Source: Croceicoccus bisphenolivorans
GTDB taxonomy: Bacteria > Pseudomonadota > Alphaproteobacteria > Sphingomonadales > Sphingomonadaceae
DNA: 64,000 bases
Assembly: GCF_001634625.1 (NCBI RefSeq)
Contig: NZ_LRSE01000008.1
Location: 62,001-126,000 of the forward strand
Direction: 5' to 3'
Shown here: positions 45,369 through 54,688 of the stretch, one piece after another
How positions within the stretch are numbered: position 1 is the stretch's first letter
How the letters are laid out: every line of letters begins with the position of its first letter
Position numbers and translations under genes: made by a program
Notes under the pieces: generated by a model
The model's database searches: none
Told to the model about the DNA's origin: nothing
The model's input: only the letters and a program-made list of their open reading frames with translations

Positions 45369-45615
45369 CGCGCCACCGATAGCGCCGCGCGGCTTGGGAG
45401 GACAGCTTGTGGACGCGCGGTGGAGAACCCTGTGCATGCAATTGTGGAAACCCTGTGTGTTCCCCTCTTGCCCTTCTGCGCGCGAGATGCTGATTTCATA
45501 TCGCGATGCGTCATCAACCGGTCATGCTCGCCTGTAAAAGCGCGAACTGCGGTCCTCGGGCTGACCATGAGCCGGTGGACGTCGGCAAAGTGCTGTCAGG
45601 GGGGCGTGCAACGCG
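45369..45615. other. divergent intergenic region with DnaA-box-like repeats
   Basis: About 247 bases between gluQ and the HNH gene. It contains the direct repeats GTGGAGAACCCTGTG (45420-45434) and GTGGAAACCCTGTG (45444-45457) and a TGTGGAC at 45408-45414. No gene is supported. Promoters for both genes are expected, but none is clear. Confidence 0.45.
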
Positions 45616-46224
45616 ATGTTCCAACAGGGCCTGATCGAAACAAGGGCAAGGCTTTCGAGTGCGGACGACGATCCGACGAGAAAGCTGAACAATTGCCCCG
45701 CGTTGGTCCTGAACGCCGACTATACTCCGCTATCCTATTACCCGCTCAGCCTCTGGCCGTGGCAGACCGCGATCAAGGCCATCTTCCTCGACCGCGTTGA
45801 TGTCGTCGCCAGTTACGAACGACTGGTCCACTCGCCCAGCTTCGACATGCAGATCCCGTCGGTGATCGCGTTGAAGCAATATGTGAAGCCATCGGAATTC
45901 CCGGCCTTCACTCGCTTCAACCTGTTCCTGCGCGACAGGTTTTCCTGTCAGTACTGTGGCAGCCCGCACCACCTGACGTTCGATCATGTCGTCCCGCGCA
46001 GGTTGGGCGGCATCACCAGTTGGGAAAACATCGTCACCGCCTGCGCGCCGTGCAACATGAAGAAGGGTGGGCGCACGCCGAAACAGGCGCACATGGCCCT
46101 GCAAGTGCCACCGATCCGCCCGACCAGCTGGCAATTGCAGGAACGTGGCAAAGGTTTCCCGCCCAACTATTTGCATGAGACGTGGCGGGACTGGCTTTAC
46201 TGGGACATCGAACTCGAGGAGTAG
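45616..46224 (+). CDS. HNH endonuclease
   Basis: Protein of 202 residues with a central HNH motif: Cys pair in FSCQYCGSPHH, then LTFDHVVPRRLGG (His), NIVTACAPCNMKKGG (Asn/Cys pair). The N-terminal LVLNADYTPLSYYPLSLWPW is typical of the housekeeping HNH proteins that many bacteria carry outside phages. The natural substrate is unknown. Single gene. Confidence 0.9.
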   Translation: MFQQGLIETRARLSSADDDPTRKLNNCPALVLNADYTPLSYYPLSLWPWQTAIKAIFLDRVDVVASYERLVHSPSFDMQIPSVIALKQYVKPSEFPAFTRFNLFLRDRFSCQYCGSPHHLTFDHVVPRRLGGITSWENIVTACAPCNMKKGGRTPKQAHMALQVPPIRPTSWQLQERGKGFPPNYLHETWRDWLYWDIELEE

Positions 46225-46280
46225 TGCTGGCCGGCGGGGGATTCACCACATCGCGGCCTGCAAATCGTCTTTGTCGCGGG

Positions 46281-47318
46281 TTAGATCCAGCCCTGCAGTT
46301 CGTTGCGGATCAGGGTTTCCAGCATGGTCATGCCTGCCTCGCCGTCGTTGAGGCAGGTCAGCGCGGTGTAGCTTTCGCCGCCTGCGGCAAGGAACGTGTC
46401 GCGGCCTTGCAACGCGATTTCCTCCAGCGTTTCAAGGCAATCCGCCGAAAAGCCCGGCATGGCGACGGCCATCGATTTCGTGCCCGCCTTCGCTTCCGCC
46501 TCGATCGTCGTGTCGGTCGCGGGCTCCAGCCACTTCGCCTTGCCGAAGCGTGACTGGAACGTGGTGTCTACCCGCATGGCGGGAAAGACCGGCGCCAACG
46601 CCTCTGCCAGCAGACGAGCGGTCTTGCGGCAATGGCAGTGATAGGGATCGCCGAGGTGCAGCGTGCGTTCCGGCATGCCGTGGAAACTGAGCAACAGCAC
46701 TTCGGGCACCGCAGGCAGTGCGCCGATCTGTGCCGTCAGGTCGGATGCGAGCGCGGCGATATGGGCGGGCGCATCGTGATAGGGCGGTAATGTCCTGATC
46801 GCCGGCTGCCAGCGCATGGCGGCAAGCGCCGTGCCCAGCGCATCCACCGCGGTCGCGGTCGTCGCTGCCGAATATTGTGGGTAGAGCGGTGCGAACAGGA
46901 TCCGGTCGTGGCCGGCTTCCTTCAGCGCCGTGATGCGATCCGCGATCGACGGATTGCCGTACCGCATGGCCCAATCGACTGTAACGCCGTTGCCCAGCCG
47001 CGCCTGCAACCCTTTTGCCTGCCGCGCTGTGATCGCTGCCAGCGGCGAGCCACCCTCGCCCCAGACCAGCGAATAGGCATGGGCCGACTTTTTCGGCCGG
47101 GTGTTCAGCACGATCCCGCGCAAAATCGGCTGCCACAGCAAGGCAGGCAGTTCCACCACGCGCTTGTCCGACAGGAATTCGCGCAAGTAGCGTTTTACCG
47201 ATGGCGCATCGGGCGCATCGGGCGTGCCGAGATTGACCAGCAGCACGGCAACACGCCCTACCGGCGCGTCGGGGTGATCGGCGGGTCTGGCCATCGCGGA
47301 TGTCGGCGAGGTTTCCAT
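46281..47318 (-). CDS. hemH: ferrochelatase
   Basis: Inserts Fe2+ into protoporphyrin IX, the last step of protoheme synthesis. The protein has 345 residues. Motifs are LLVNLGTPDAPDAPSVKRYL, the catalytic histidine stretch LSFHGMPERTLHLGDPYHCHC, and TFQSRFGKAKWLEPATD with MPGFSADCLETLEE. Cysteines suitable for the 2Fe-2S cluster are present near the C-terminus. It overlaps the upstream molybdenum subunit gene by one base (TGATG). Confidence 0.95.
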   Translation of the reverse strand: METSPTSAMARPADHPDAPVGRVAVLLVNLGTPDAPDAPSVKRYLREFLSDKRVVELPALLWQPILRGIVLNTRPKKSAHAYSLVWGEGGSPLAAITARQAKGLQARLGNGVTVDWAMRYGNPSIADRITALKEAGHDRILFAPLYPQYSAATTATAVDALGTALAAMRWQPAIRTLPPYHDAPAHIAALASDLTAQIGALPAVPEVLLLSFHGMPERTLHLGDPYHCHCRKTARLLAEALAPVFPAMRVDTTFQSRFGKAKWLEPATDTTIEAEAKAGTKSMAVAMPGFSADCLETLEEIALQGRDTFLAAGGESYTALTCLNDGEAGMTMLETLIRNELQGWI

Positions 47319-49732
47319 CAGTCGTAACTTTCCGCATCGACGACGGTCCCGTCAGGCAGGACCGAGGGTTCCGGCTCCGGTATCGGCGTCTCCGCCGCGT
47401 CAGCAGTTGCCGCATCGGCGGCAACCGGCGCAGCCGCAGCGGGCGCCAGCGTGACTTGCGCAATCGGGATCGGCAGGTCGCGAAACCGCTTGCCGGTGGC
47501 AGAGTGAAGCGCGTTCGCCAACGCAGGCGCAACCGCCACCGCGCCGATCTCGCCCGGATCGAACGGCGGTGCATCGTTCTGCGAAAATCCCACGCTGATA
47601 TCCGGCAGACGCTTCAGGCCCGGCAGACGCAGATCGGCCAGCGTGCGTTCGCGCGGCAGTCCGCCGTCGTAGGATACGCCAAGGCCAAGGGCGGCATTCA
47701 TACCGAAGATCAGCCCGCCCTCGATCTGCTGCAGCGCCAGCTCGTAATGAACGATCCGCCCGATGTCGCACCACGCGGCGATGCTGGACACTTCCACGCC
47801 ATCCTCCCCCGGCCGCGCGCGTACGACGACGGCAATGCGCCCACCGCCATCCTCGCGCCCTGCAGGGTCCAGCATCTGCCAGCAGGCTATGCCCTGCGCC
47901 GTTCCTTCGCTGCCGCCATCCCATTCGCCAAGCTGGGCTGCACCCTGCAGGCATTCCGCCATGCGCGGATTTCCGCCCAGCATCGCCATGCGATAGGCGA
48001 GCGGCTCTTCTCCGGCCTGGCCCGCAATCTCGTCGATGAAGGATTCGGTGAAGAAACAGGCCCGCACTTCGGCGTTGCCCCGCATGCGACCGGACGGAAG
48101 GCCGGTATCGGCGGACAGGCTGTCCACCCGCAGGTTCGGGATTGCGTAGAGCGGGGCCATGCCGAACAGGTTGGCCGGATCGTGCCGCCCGTTCGCGCGG
48201 TCATAGGCCTGTTCCGCGCTCGCACCTTCGAACAGGCGACCGAACATCTCGTGCGCACAAGGCTGGGCGGCGATGCGGGCATGCCAGGCGTGAACGGTAC
48301 CCTGCGGGCCGGTGATCGCCTTGATCTCGGCAATCGCGGGCGGGCGCGGCAGGGCGGTCAGGTGCTCTTCCAAACGGCTGTAGACAAGCTGTACCGGTCT
48401 GCCCACGGACTTGGCGATGGCCGCCACTTCGCGCGCGATGCGGTGGTCAAGCCGTGCATCGAAACTGCCGCCCGCGCCTACGGGATAGAGCACCACATCA
48501 TCGATATCGAGGCCGGCCGCGGCCGCCGCAGCCTCCCGCGCCTGTTCCGGTGCCTGCGCCGCCATCCACAGTTCCAGCCGCCCGCCAAGGTAGCGCGCCG
48601 TCGCGCTCGCCGTCTCCAGCGTGCCGTGCAGGGCAGGCGCCATCGTGTAGCGGGCCGAGATCGCACCCAGCCCCTCCAGCGCGACCTCGGTCTGCCCGCG
48701 ATCGAACATCGTCTCGGCAGTGCCGCCTGCCAGCGCCTCGTCCAGCCCTTGCGCGATTGTCACGTCTTCGGGCGCGCTGCGGCCGGGCTTGAAAGACGGC
48801 TGCATCAAGGCCAGCGCCTTTTCCGCGGCCCAGCGGCTGGACCCGATGGCGGCAAGCCAGCCGCGCCCTTCGGTGCGGGCGATATAGCCGGTAACCTTGC
48901 GCGCCGCATTCTCGTCAAACCCATCCAGCACGCTGTCGGCAAGGGGGCCGTGCGCGATCGCGGCGTAAACCATTTCCGGCAAACGGATGTCGCCGGCAAA
49001 GCGATAGGAACCGTCAATCTTCGACGGGCCGTCCAGACGCGGATAGACTTCGGGGCCGGAAACCAGATCGGGCGCGTTGTCGCTTGGCGGATCGGGGCGC
49101 AGCAGTGCCGGACTGGGCGGTGAAAACCGTGCTGCCTCGTCCGCCAGTTCGCCGAAACGCAGTTCCTTGTCGCCGTGAACGATGAACCCGGACTGCGCCT
49201 CGCACTCCTCGAACGCCACGCCCCAACGCTCTGCCGCCGCCATGGCAAGAACCGCGCGCACGCCAGCCGCAGCTTCGCGTATCGGCATTTCGTAGGCAGC
49301 AATACCAGTACCCGCCGCCGTTGCCATCAGGCGCGTCTGGTTGGCGAAATTCTCGGCAAGGAAATCATCCGGGTCATCGGCGAGCGAAGGGAACCACGTG
49401 TCGCGCAATCCGCCCCAGTGGGCCGCCAATACCGGATCAGCATAGGCCGGGCTGATCGCCGCCGGCTCCACCGCGACCTGACGCCAGTCAGCGCCCAGCT
49501 CCTCGGCCGCGATGCGGGGTAGCAGGGTCGTGACGCCCTGCCCCATTTCCAATTGAGGCACCGCGATCGTGACGATGCCGGTTCGCGCGATCTTGATCCA
49601 CGCGTTGAACGCGCTTTCGCCCTCTCCCGCCGAAAGCGGGATCGGAAAGCTGCGCGGCAGCAGCGCATAGGCAGCGATCAGTCCGCCACCGGCAGCAGCC
49701 CCGACCAGAAGCTTGCGCCGCGAAAGCTTCAC
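47318..49732 (-). CDS. molybdopterin-binding subunit of an isoquinoline 1-oxidoreductase-type dehydrogenase
   Basis: Large subunit of a xanthine-oxidase-family hydroxylase, 804 residues from a GTG that overlaps the mrp stop (GTGA). The N-terminus carries a Tat-type signal (VKLSRRKLLVGAAAGGGLI), so the enzyme is probably exported folded. Family phrases include VPQLEMGQGVTTLLPRIAAEEL, GFIAR-type CODH repeats and YPVGAGGSFDARLDHRIAREV. The partner 2Fe-2S subunit is most likely the protein at 19890-20450. Neither a cytochrome nor a FAD subunit is adjacent. Substrate unknown. Confidence 0.88.
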   Translation of the reverse strand: MKLSRRKLLVGAAAGGGLIAAYALLPRSFPIPLSAGEGESAFNAWIKIARTGIVTIAVPQLEMGQGVTTLLPRIAAEELGADWRQVAVEPAAISPAYADPVLAAHWGGLRDTWFPSLADDPDDFLAENFANQTRLMATAAGTGIAAYEMPIREAAAGVRAVLAMAAAERWGVAFEECEAQSGFIVHGDKELRFGELADEAARFSPPSPALLRPDPPSDNAPDLVSGPEVYPRLDGPSKIDGSYRFAGDIRLPEMVYAAIAHGPLADSVLDGFDENAARKVTGYIARTEGRGWLAAIGSSRWAAEKALALMQPSFKPGRSAPEDVTIAQGLDEALAGGTAETMFDRGQTEVALEGLGAISARYTMAPALHGTLETASATARYLGGRLELWMAAQAPEQAREAAAAAAGLDIDDVVLYPVGAGGSFDARLDHRIAREVAAIAKSVGRPVQLVYSRLEEHLTALPRPPAIAEIKAITGPQGTVHAWHARIAAQPCAHEMFGRLFEGASAEQAYDRANGRHDPANLFGMAPLYAIPNLRVDSLSADTGLPSGRMRGNAEVRACFFTESFIDEIAGQAGEEPLAYRMAMLGGNPRMAECLQGAAQLGEWDGGSEGTAQGIACWQMLDPAGREDGGGRIAVVVRARPGEDGVEVSSIAAWCDIGRIVHYELALQQIEGGLIFGMNAALGLGVSYDGGLPRERTLADLRLPGLKRLPDISVGFSQNDAPPFDPGEIGAVAVAPALANALHSATGKRFRDLPIPIAQVTLAPAAAAPVAADAATADAAETPIPEPEPSVLPDGTVVDAESYD

Positions 49733-50781
49733 GCGCCCGCCACCTCTGGCGTCATCGCCCTGTCCAGCCATGCGCCGACCTTGCCGGCAATATCCGCGAA
49801 ATGCTGCCCCACCGGCCCGTCTTCGGCAGCGGGCGGCTGGCCCGCGTCGCTACGCGTACGGATATCGATGGTGAGCGGGATGCGGCCGAGGAAGGGATAA
49901 CCCATCGACCGTGCCGCAGCCTCTGCCCCGCCGCTGCCGAAAGGATCGCTTTCCTCTCCGCAATGCGGACAGACATAGCCCGCCATGTTCTCCACCACGC
50001 CGACCACCGGCACGTCCGCCTTGTCGAACAGGCCGATGGCGCGTGTCGCGTCCATCAGGGCAAGATCCTGCGGGGTGGAGACGATGACCGCGCCTTCGGG
50101 CTTGAACCGCTGTATCATCGTAAGCTGAACATCGCCGGTGCCGGGCGGCAGGTCCACAATCAGTGTGTCGATGTCGCCCCACTCCGCATCGATTAGCTGC
50201 GCCAGTGCATTGCCCGCCATCGGGCCGCGCCATGCAATCGCCTGACCCGGCTCTGCCAGATGGCCCATTGAAAGCATCGGCACGCCATAGCGCGTGGCGA
50301 CGGGAATCAGTTTCTTGTCGCGCGCCTGCGGCCGCTCCCCCTCACTTGCCATCAGGCGCGGCTGGGACGGACCATAGATATCGGCATCGACCAGCCCGAC
50401 CTTGCGCCCGGCCCGTGCCAAGGCGATCGCGAGGTTCGCCGACACGGTCGATTTACCCACACCGCCCTTGCCCGAACCGACGGCGATGATATGCGGCCCG
50501 CGGCGCAGTTCCGGGGCCGCCGCGGACGCCGATTCTTCGGCCCGTTCGGCCATCTGCGCCACGCGCAGTGGCGGCATATCGCCAAGGCCCTTGCTCAATG
50601 CGGAATAGGCACCGCGCAGCGCGATTTCCAACCTGTCACGCCCCAGCGTATCGAGGCCGCCGACTTCCAGCACCACCGTCACCGCGTCGCGCCCGATGCG
50701 CAGGCTGGCCAGCCGGTCCCCGACTGCGGCAGCCAGCGCTTTGCGGATCGCGGCTTCGTCTTGCGTGCTGTCGGCGGTCAT
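49729..50781 (-). CDS. apbC: Mrp/ApbC-family iron-sulfur cluster carrier ATPase
   Basis: P-loop ATPase that carries Fe-S clusters to targets. The protein has 350 residues: an N-terminal DUF59-like domain (about 1-80) and the ATPase, with VGSGKGGVGKSTVSANLA, VDADIYGPSQPRLM, and a CPHC cluster-binding pair in YVCPHCGEE. It overlaps the molybdenum-enzyme gene by four bases, and hemH follows that gene, an arrangement that could link cluster supply to the exported hydroxylase and heme synthesis. Confidence 0.92.
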   Translation of the reverse strand: MTADSTQDEAAIRKALAAAVGDRLASLRIGRDAVTVVLEVGGLDTLGRDRLEIALRGAYSALSKGLGDMPPLRVAQMAERAEESASAAAPELRRGPHIIAVGSGKGGVGKSTVSANLAIALARAGRKVGLVDADIYGPSQPRLMASEGERPQARDKKLIPVATRYGVPMLSMGHLAEPGQAIAWRGPMAGNALAQLIDAEWGDIDTLIVDLPPGTGDVQLTMIQRFKPEGAVIVSTPQDLALMDATRAIGLFDKADVPVVGVVENMAGYVCPHCGEESDPFGSGGAEAAARSMGYPFLGRIPLTIDIRTRSDAGQPPAAEDGPVGQHFADIAGKVGAWLDRAMTPEVAGA

Positions 50782-50868
50782 CGGATTGTCTTCGCGTTGC
50801 AGGGGGCGTTTCGTATTCGCATGAAGCGCCTCTCGCACCAATGAAGTGAGATTCCAATGGCGAACGCC

Positions 50869-50898
50869 CTGTTTTTGCCAAACCCCCTCTGTTTTTGC
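50869..50898. repeat. direct repeats in the mrp/hflK divergent promoter
   Basis: CTGTTTTTGC occurs twice, at 50869-50878 and 50889-50898, exactly 20 bases apart, in the 142-base region shared by two divergent transcripts. It could be an operator. Confidence 0.5.
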
Positions 50899-50923
50899 AC
50901 GCGACGATACCTATAAGGAGGGC

Positions 50924-52084
50924 ATGACGAAAAAGGGTGGGTCCATAAAGGACGGCATTTTGGCCATGGCAGGAAAGAATCCCTGGGGTTCGACGCCGGG
51001 CGGCAATGACGGGGATGATGCAGGTCGCAGCTCGGGTGATATCGGGGGCAGCGATGACGCCCCGGTTTCCGAAGGCGGCGACAAGCCGCGCAATCCCTGG
51101 CTTCCGGGCGGTTCGGACGATGGCCCGCGCAAGGCCGCGAATATCGAGGATCTTTTCCGGCACCGGCAGGCCCGCCGCGGCTCCGGCGGTGGTGGCGGGA
51201 ATTTCCCGCGTATTCCGCAGGCACCTGGCGGCAAGAGCTGGGCACCGCTGATCGCGGTCGGCTTCGTCGCGCTATGGCTGTTGCTGACATCGATCCACCA
51301 GATCGGCCCGAAGGAAGAAGGCATTGTCACGACCGCCGGGCAATATTCCCGCACGATGAGCCCCGGCCTCAAGTTCACGCTGCCCTGGCCGATCCAGGAA
51401 GTGGAGATCGAGGATGTGACCTCGATCCGCACCGACACGATTCCTGAAGGCGAGGCCGAGAAGCTGATGCTGACCGGCGACCAGAACCTCGTCGACCTGT
51501 CCTATATCGTGCGCTGGAACATCAAGGACCTGCAACTCTACACCTTCCAGCTCGCCAATCCGGACGAGACGGTGGAGGAAGTGGCAGAGGCCGCAATGCG
51601 TGCCTCCATCGCCGAAGTCACGCTGGACGATGCCCTGTCCGGTTCGGGCCGCGCGCAGATCGAACAGGCCGTGCGCACCCGCATGCAGGCCCTGCTCGAT
51701 GCCTATCGCGCCGGCGTTGCCGTGCAGGGTGTGGAGATCAAGAAGGCCGACCCGCCGTCGTCGGTGGTCGATGCCTTCCGCGAAGTGCTTGCCGCGCAGC
51801 AGGACGCGCAGTCCGACATCAACCGCGCCCGCGCATGGGCCGAACAGGTAACCGCCCGCGCAGAGGGTGAGGCAGAGGCCTTCGACAAGGTCTATGCCGA
51901 ATACCGCCTTGCCCCCGAAGTCACCCGCAGGCGCATGTATTACGAGACAATGGAACGCGTGCTGAGCCAGACCGACAAGACCATCGTGGAAACCGATTCC
52001 GGCGTTGTGCCCTACCTGCCCCTTCCCGAAGTGAAGCGCAGGTCTTCGTCCTCCTCTTCCTCTACTGCGGAAGGAGGCGAGTGA
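50924..52084 (+). CDS. hflK: FtsH protease modulator HflK
   Basis: SPFH/band-7 protein that forms the periplasmic HflKC cage around FtsH. The protein has 386 residues. A Gly/Pro/Asp-rich cytosolic N-tail is followed by a single helix (LIAVGFVALWLLLTSIHQI), the SPFH domain (VTTAGQYSRTMSPGLKFTLPWP) and a helical region (AQQDAQSDINRARAWAEQV). The tail ends in a run of serines. TAAGGAGG three bases before the ATG at 50924 fixes the start. Overlaps hflC by one base. Confidence 0.94.
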   Translation: MTKKGGSIKDGILAMAGKNPWGSTPGGNDGDDAGRSSGDIGGSDDAPVSEGGDKPRNPWLPGGSDDGPRKAANIEDLFRHRQARRGSGGGGGNFPRIPQAPGGKSWAPLIAVGFVALWLLLTSIHQIGPKEEGIVTTAGQYSRTMSPGLKFTLPWPIQEVEIEDVTSIRTDTIPEGEAEKLMLTGDQNLVDLSYIVRWNIKDLQLYTFQLANPDETVEEVAEAAMRASIAEVTLDDALSGSGRAQIEQAVRTRMQALLDAYRAGVAVQGVEIKKADPPSSVVDAFREVLAAQQDAQSDINRARAWAEQVTARAEGEAEAFDKVYAEYRLAPEVTRRRMYYETMERVLSQTDKTIVETDSGVVPYLPLPEVKRRSSSSSSSTAEGGE

Positions 52085-52935
52085 TGGAACAGATCTGGCA
52101 GAGCTATAAGGCGTGGATCATTGCAGGCATCGTCGCCGCGGTTGCCGTGCTGTCGTCGATCTTCGTTGTACCCGAAACCGAACAGGCCGTGATTCTGCGG
52201 AACGGCAAGCCCGTCACCGTGGTCAACAAGTTCCACGCGAACGAGGATTTCGGGCAGACCGGTGCCGGCATCTGGTATCGCGTGCCGGTGATCGATCGGG
52301 TCGTATGGGTTTCCAAGCAAGTGCTGGCCGTCGACATGCAGCGGCAGGAAGTGCTGAGCCGCGACCAGCGCCGTCTGGAAGTCGATGCCTATGCCCGCTT
52401 CCGCATCATCGATCCGGTGCTGATGGTCCAGACCGCCGGTTCCACGACACGTGTCGAGGAACAGCTGCGCCCGATCCTGAACTCGGTGCTGCGCCAGCGG
52501 CTCGGCACCCGCAGTTTTCAGGCACTGCTGACCGCCGAACGCGGCGCGGCGATGGACGAGATCCGCTCCGGCCTCGACAAGGAAGCGCGCGAATATGGCG
52601 CGCAGGTCATCGACGTGCGCATCAAGCGCGCCGACCTTCCCGCCGGACGCCCGCTCGAAACCGCGTTCACCCGCATGCAGACCGCTCGTAAGCAGGAATC
52701 GGACACGATCCGCGCGCAGGGTGCAAAGCAGGCGCAGATCATCCGGGCAGAGGCCGAAGCCGAAGCGGCGAAGACTTATGCCGACGCCTTCAACAAGGAC
52801 CCGGCATTCTACGATTTCTATCGCGCGATGCAGAGCTACGACACGGTCTTCTCTGGCCAGTCGAAGAAGGAAAGCTCGATCATCATGTCGCCGGACAACG
52901 AATACCTGCGCCAGTTCAGGGGTTCGGGCCGCTGA
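52084..52935 (+). CDS. hflC: FtsH protease modulator HflC
   Basis: Partner of HflK, 283 residues. N-terminal helix (WIIAGIVAAVAVLSSIFVV), SPFH domain (TGAGIWYRVPVIDRVVWVSK) and the GEADA-type region IRAEAEAEAAKTYADAFN; FYRAMQSYD is typical of HflC. The ATG overlaps the hflK stop (TGATG). Confidence 0.94.
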   Translation: MEQIWQSYKAWIIAGIVAAVAVLSSIFVVPETEQAVILRNGKPVTVVNKFHANEDFGQTGAGIWYRVPVIDRVVWVSKQVLAVDMQRQEVLSRDQRRLEVDAYARFRIIDPVLMVQTAGSTTRVEEQLRPILNSVLRQRLGTRSFQALLTAERGAAMDEIRSGLDKEAREYGAQVIDVRIKRADLPAGRPLETAFTRMQTARKQESDTIRAQGAKQAQIIRAEAEAEAAKTYADAFNKDPAFYDFYRAMQSYDTVFSGQSKKESSIIMSPDNEYLRQFRGSGR

Positions 52936-53082
52936 TCGTCGGGAGAGCATGAGGGACATTCGCCGGGTCATTCAATCCGCGTTCAGCCGCACAGGTCTGG
53001 AATGCGGCCCGGTACCTGCAGGGTCGTCGTCGGGACCGGCGAGCTTGCGCAAGACCGATTGAGACGAAGAGGAATACGAAAC

Positions 53083-54612
53083 GTGCGTTACGCCTATACG
53101 CTCACGACTGCCCTGCTGCTCGGCGGAGCAGCCGTATCGCTGGCCACCGGCTATCCGCTCGTGGCACAGGTTGCCCAGAACGACGGCCCCACCATGGCCC
53201 GCGTGGTTCCGCGCGGCGGCGCTCCCGCCAGCTTTGCAGACCTGACCGAACAGCTGCAGCCGGCGGTCGTCAACATCTCGACCCGCCAGCGCGTGCAAGT
53301 ACAGGGCGGCGGCAACCCGTTTGCGGGCACCCCGTTCGAAGGCCTGTTCGGCGGCCCCGGCGGACAGCCCACCACGCGTGAGGCGCAGTCGCTGGGTTCG
53401 GGCTTCATCATGAGCGCGGACGGCTATGTCGTCACGAACAACCACGTCGTTGCAGCACAAGGGCGCGGCGGTTCGATCGAGGCGATTACCGTCACCACGA
53501 CAGACGGCACCGAATACGATGCCGAACTGATCGGCACCGACGCGCAGTCCGACCTTGCGGTGCTGAAGATCAAAAGCTCCAGGCCCTTCCCCTTCGTGAA
53601 CTTCGGCGACAGCCGGCAGGCCCGCGTGGGTGACTGGATCATCGCTATCGGTAACCCCTTCGGCCTTGGCGGCACGGTAACGAGCGGGATCATTTCCGCC
53701 GTCTATCGCGCAACCGGCGGCGGCGGCGCGTACGACCGCTACCTGCAGACCGACGCGGCGATCAACCGTGGCAACTCCGGCGGTCCGATGTTCGACATGG
53801 CTGGCAATGTCATCGGCATCAACAACGCGATCTTCTCGCCCACGGGCGGCAGTGTCGGTATCGGCTTTGCCATTCCGGCAGAAACCGCCGAACCCATCGT
53901 CCGCAAGCTGATTTCGGGTGAGGCGATCGAGCGTGGCTATCTGGGCATCCAGATCCAGCCGGTTAGCGAGGATCTCGCCAATTCGCTGGGAATCCCGCAC
54001 AACCGTGGCGAATTCGTCCAGTCCGTCGTGCCCGATGGCGCTGCGGCCAAGGCGGGCCTGCGCGCAGGCGACGTCGTCGTGAAGGTGGCCGGCAAGGACG
54101 TGACGCCCGAACAGACGCTCTCCTACATCGTCGCCAACACCAAGCCCGGCACCCGCATTCCGGTGGAGGTGATCCGCGAAGGCAAGCGCATGACGATCAA
54201 CGCCACGGTCGCCACGCGGCCGAGCGAGGACGAGCTGGCCCAGAACTTCGCCCCGCAGGACGAGGATCAGGACGGCTTCGCCAACCCGCGCACCGATGGC
54301 GACCAGAGCTTCGTTGCCGAAACGCTGGGCCTGTCCGTGACGCCGCTGACCGCCAATATCGCGCGTCAGCTTGGCGTGCCGGACGATACCAAGGGCCTTG
54401 TGATCGCGGCTGTCGACGGATCGTCGGACGCGGCGGGCAAGGGCCTGCGGCGCGGCGATATCGTGCTTTCGGCTAATTACCGCGACGTTGCTTCGCTGGC
54501 GGAGCTGGAAAGCATCGTTCGCGACGCCAAGAACGATGATCGCAATGCCGTCCTGCTGCGCGTGCAACGTCGCGGGCAGCCCGCACTTTACGTCCCGCTG
54601 CGCATGCGCTGA
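53083..54612 (+). CDS. degP: DegP/HtrA-type periplasmic serine protease
   Basis: Do-family protease/chaperone of 509 residues from a GTG (AGAGGAA upstream). The signal peptide ends near AQVAQ. The catalytic triad is His121 in VTNNHVVAA, Asp157 in SDLAVLKI and Ser232 in RGNSGGPM. Two PDZ domains follow (RGYLGIQIQPVSEDLANSLG and DDTKGLVIAAVDGSSDAAG). It lies 147 bases after hflC, so cage, FtsH regulation and periplasmic proteolysis are encoded side by side. The mature protein would act in the periplasm on misfolded proteins. Confidence 0.94.
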   Translation: MRYAYTLTTALLLGGAAVSLATGYPLVAQVAQNDGPTMARVVPRGGAPASFADLTEQLQPAVVNISTRQRVQVQGGGNPFAGTPFEGLFGGPGGQPTTREAQSLGSGFIMSADGYVVTNNHVVAAQGRGGSIEAITVTTTDGTEYDAELIGTDAQSDLAVLKIKSSRPFPFVNFGDSRQARVGDWIIAIGNPFGLGGTVTSGIISAVYRATGGGGAYDRYLQTDAAINRGNSGGPMFDMAGNVIGINNAIFSPTGGSVGIGFAIPAETAEPIVRKLISGEAIERGYLGIQIQPVSEDLANSLGIPHNRGEFVQSVVPDGAAAKAGLRAGDVVVKVAGKDVTPEQTLSYIVANTKPGTRIPVEVIREGKRMTINATVATRPSEDELAQNFAPQDEDQDGFANPRTDGDQSFVAETLGLSVTPLTANIARQLGVPDDTKGLVIAAVDGSSDAAGKGLRRGDIVLSANYRDVASLAELESIVRDAKNDDRNAVLLRVQRRGQPALYVPLRMR

Positions 54613-54636
54613 CACGGCACGAGATACGGACACAAG

Positions 54637-54671
54637 AAAGGGCCGCTCCGGATTTGCCGGGGCGGCCCTTT
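54637..54671. terminator. bidirectional terminator between degP and the PBP1 gene
   Basis: A 14-bp stem (AAAGGGCCGCTCCG / CGGGGCGGCCCTTT, one G-T pair) with a 7-base loop lies between convergent genes, with A- and T-rich flanks on both sides. Confidence 0.85.
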
Positions 54672-54688
54672 GCTTTTGGCTTTGGCCG

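Noticed and set aside
47300-49123. 607-codon open frame antisense to the molybdenum hydroxylase gene
   Set aside because: Mirror of a confident gene; composition is typical of an antisense frame and has no motifs.
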